From NCBI GenBank assembly GCA_964415245.1, contig CAYQAJ010000272.1, positions 1 to 6,931 on the forward strand: a stretch of 6,931 nucleotides of DNA, written 5' to 3'. This document shows, one piece after another, positions 6,029-6,931 of the stretch. Within the stretch, counting starts at the first letter, position 1, and each line of letters opens with the position of its first letter. This DNA is from CAYQAJ01 sp964415245. GTDB taxonomy: Bacteria > Planctomycetota > Planctomycetia > Pirellulales > Pirellulaceae. A program made the translations under genes and the position numbers. Below the pieces are notes generated by a model. That model saw only the letters and a list, made by a program, of their open reading frames with translations, was not told where the DNA came from and searched no databases.

Positions 6029-6718
6029 CTAATGATGAAGAATGCCCAATACGTTCGTAAACAAGAACTTCCACACCAGGTCGTACCCAAACAGCACGGA
6101 CGCCAGGGCGAACATCACCACGATCACCACCGTCGAACTTCGGATCAGCTCGCCCCGCGACGGCCACGAAACCTTGTACATCTCCGCTTCGACAGCCACG
6201 AGAAAGTCAGCAAATTTCGGATAGTTGACCAACCGATAACTCACCCACACACCACCCAGCAGCAGCAAGAACGGCAGGCCGTAGTTGAACGCCAGGCGTA
6301 TCGAACGCGGACACTCGGCGCGGTACATCATCACCAGGCTGCCCTGCTCCTGCAGGAAGCCGACGACCGCCTTGCCCGCGTTGCCGTCTTCGTCGACGAC
6401 GTGGGCCACGAATCCCTGCTCAACCAACTCGCCGAACTGCGACCGGGCCCCTTGGATCTCGGAGCGATTCGAGGGGTTCCAGGATAAGGTCTCCGACTTG
6501 GTCGGTTCCACCAGGCGGTACACCCAGTTCAGCACCGCACCCACGTCGCGACTGTCGCGTAGCGTATAGTGCAGCCGCCAACTGCCCAGCACAACGATCA
6601 GGGCCATGGCGGCGAAGGTTACCTGTCGCGCGATCCGGCCCTGATTGCGTTTGTACAGGCCGGTGCGCAACAACTCGCTCCATAGCGAATCGGCGCTGCC
6701 TGCTTTCTCCTTCGCCAT
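6029..6718 (-). CDS. secE: Preprotein translocase subunit SecE, long three-span form
   Basis: SecE is the clamp subunit of the SecYEG channel in the inner membrane and holds SecY together during protein export. The product is 229 residues. The family signature is at the C-terminal end: an amphipathic segment at about 168-191 containing E177, YKVSWPSR (181-188) and E190, followed by the conserved membrane span at about 194-216. Two more hydrophobic spans lie at about 33-51 and 143-163. The N-terminal segment is rich in Arg/Lys (R18, K23, R24, R28, R31), which predicts N-in, with residues about 52-141 outside the cytoplasm. Many bacteria have a one-span SecE of 60-80 residues, and E. coli has three spans in 127, so the exported loop of about 90 residues is unusual. 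The ATG has AGGAA 7 nt upstream. The TAG stop lies 15 nt before the nusG start, suggesting coupled translation. Confidence 0.93.
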   Translation of the reverse strand: MAKEKAGSADSLWSELLRTGLYKRNQGRIARQVTFAAMALIVVLGSWRLHYTLRDSRDVGAVLNWVYRLVEPTKSETLSWNPSNRSEIQGARSQFGELVEQGFVAHVVDEDGNAGKAVVGFLQEQGSLVMMYRAECPRSIRLAFNYGLPFLLLLGGVWVSYRLVNYPKFADFLVAVEAEMYKVSWPSRGELIRSSTVVIVVMFALASVLFGYDLVWKFLFTNVLGILHH

Positions 6719-6904
6719 CGCTTTGTTCCTGTTGCAGCCCTATTGCGGCGCCTCGGCGGCAGCGCGGCCCCGTTCCCGGCCTCACGGGCCTTGTGGCCGT
6801 TCGCTTCCGGCGGGACGCCGCCTCCGGCGCGCTGGGCGCCGAATGGACCCGGTCCCGGGAATCGATCGGCGCGCGTCCCATCGATTACCGGTTCCGCTTG
6901 TAAG
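6719..6904 (-). other. tRNA-secE intergenic spacer
   Basis: This is 186 nt of very GC-rich non-coding DNA. Besides the inverted repeat near the tRNA it has overlapping short hairpins: CGCCG-CCTC-CGGCG at 6816-6829 and GGCGC-GCTGG-GCGCC at 6826-6840, which exclude each other. I see no convincing -35/-10 pair for a secE promoter. The secE ribosome binding site AGGAA lies at 6726-6730, 7 nt before the ATG. Confidence 0.5.
6845..6895 (-). repeat. Inverted repeat just downstream of the tRNA
   Basis: Left arm CCGG-G-AATCGAT (6855-6866) and right arm ATCGATT-A-CCGG (6880-6891) pair over 11 bp with one G-A mismatch around a 13-nt loop. The left side overlaps a near-palindrome GGACC-C-GGTCC at 6845-6855. 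In the transcript this stem-loop would begin about 13 nt after the tRNA 3' end. It is not followed by a run of U, so it is not a standard intrinsic terminator. It could guide 3' processing of the tRNA from a tRNA-secE co-transcript, or it could simply be structure in GC-rich DNA. Confidence 0.4.
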
Positions 6905-6931
6905 CAGGGGCGGCGGGAATCGAACTCGCAA
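6905..6931 (-). tRNA. tRNA-Trp, 3' end only (5' part lies beyond the window)
   Basis: Read on the minus strand, the right edge ends as the 3' part of a tRNA: two variable-loop bases, T-stem GCGAG, T-loop TTCGATT, T-stem CCCGC, acceptor strand CGCCCCT and discriminator G (6905). The acceptor strand and G73 match bacterial tRNA-Trp (acceptor AGGGGCG/CGCCCCT), and a tRNA-Trp gene directly upstream of secE-nusG is a common arrangement. The anticodon is outside the window, so the Trp identity is an inference. The genome does not encode the CCA end: the bases after G73 are CTT, so a CCA-adding enzyme would be needed. The T-stem has one A-C mismatch next to the loop-closing pair (GCGAG against CCCGC). 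Confidence 0.82.

Noticed and set aside
4910..6487. Plus-strand open frame of 525 codons across nusG and secE
   Set aside because: It lies opposite two clearly homologous genes in GC-rich DNA; its His/Arg/Leu-rich translation matches no family and is an antisense by-product.
1..6931. A hidden novel defence, mobile or biosynthetic system
   Set aside because: Both strands are accounted for by a standard housekeeping operon with short spacers; no extra gene of credible coding character was found.

Overview
The window is a stretch of a bacterial core operon, read entirely from the minus strand. In transcription order (high to low coordinates) it holds the 3' end of a tRNA that is very probably tRNA-Trp, then secE, nusG, rplK (L11), rplA (L1), rplJ (L10), rplL (L7/L12) and the first 750 codons of rpoB, which runs off the left edge. 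This is the classic secE-nusG-rplKAJL-rpoB order that couples protein export, transcription elongation, the ribosomal L1 and L10-L7/L12 stalks, and RNA polymerase. No clear promoter or strong stand-alone terminator is visible, so the genes are probably co-transcribed from upstream of the window.

The DNA is GC-rich. Several proteins carry lineage-type peculiarities: SecE is about 229 residues with three membrane spans and a large exported loop, NusG has an acidic N-terminal extension of almost 190 residues, L11 has PPVGTSLGK where PPVGPALGQ is usual, and the L7/L12 CTD lacks the usual GLGLKEAK. From memory these features, and the GGGGACAGTCCCC-type repeat, suggest a planctomycete (Pirellula-like) bacterium. 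This is an inference without any database search.

Layout: 6905-6931 partial tRNA; 6719-6904 GC-rich spacer with inverted repeats; 6029-6718 secE; 4916-6013 nusG (GTG start 15 nt after secE); 4849-4915 spacer; 4420-4848 rplK; 4297-4419 spacer filled by a 93-bp paired palindromic repeat; 3616-4296 rplA; 21-nt spacer; 3025-3594 rplJ; 2891-3024 spacer with a stem-loop; 2480-2890 rplL; 2251-2479 spacer with a GC hairpin; 1-2250 rpoB (partial).

No defence system, mobile gene, CRISPR array or unknown gene cluster is present. The most unusual object is the near-perfect inverted repeat between rplK and rplA. It is built from two copies of a palindromic GGGGACAGTCCCC unit in opposite orientation, resembling a REP/BIME element inserted in an essential ribosomal operon. 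In the transcript it would fold into terminator-like or mutually exclusive hairpins just before rplA. The NusG and SecE extensions come next in interest.
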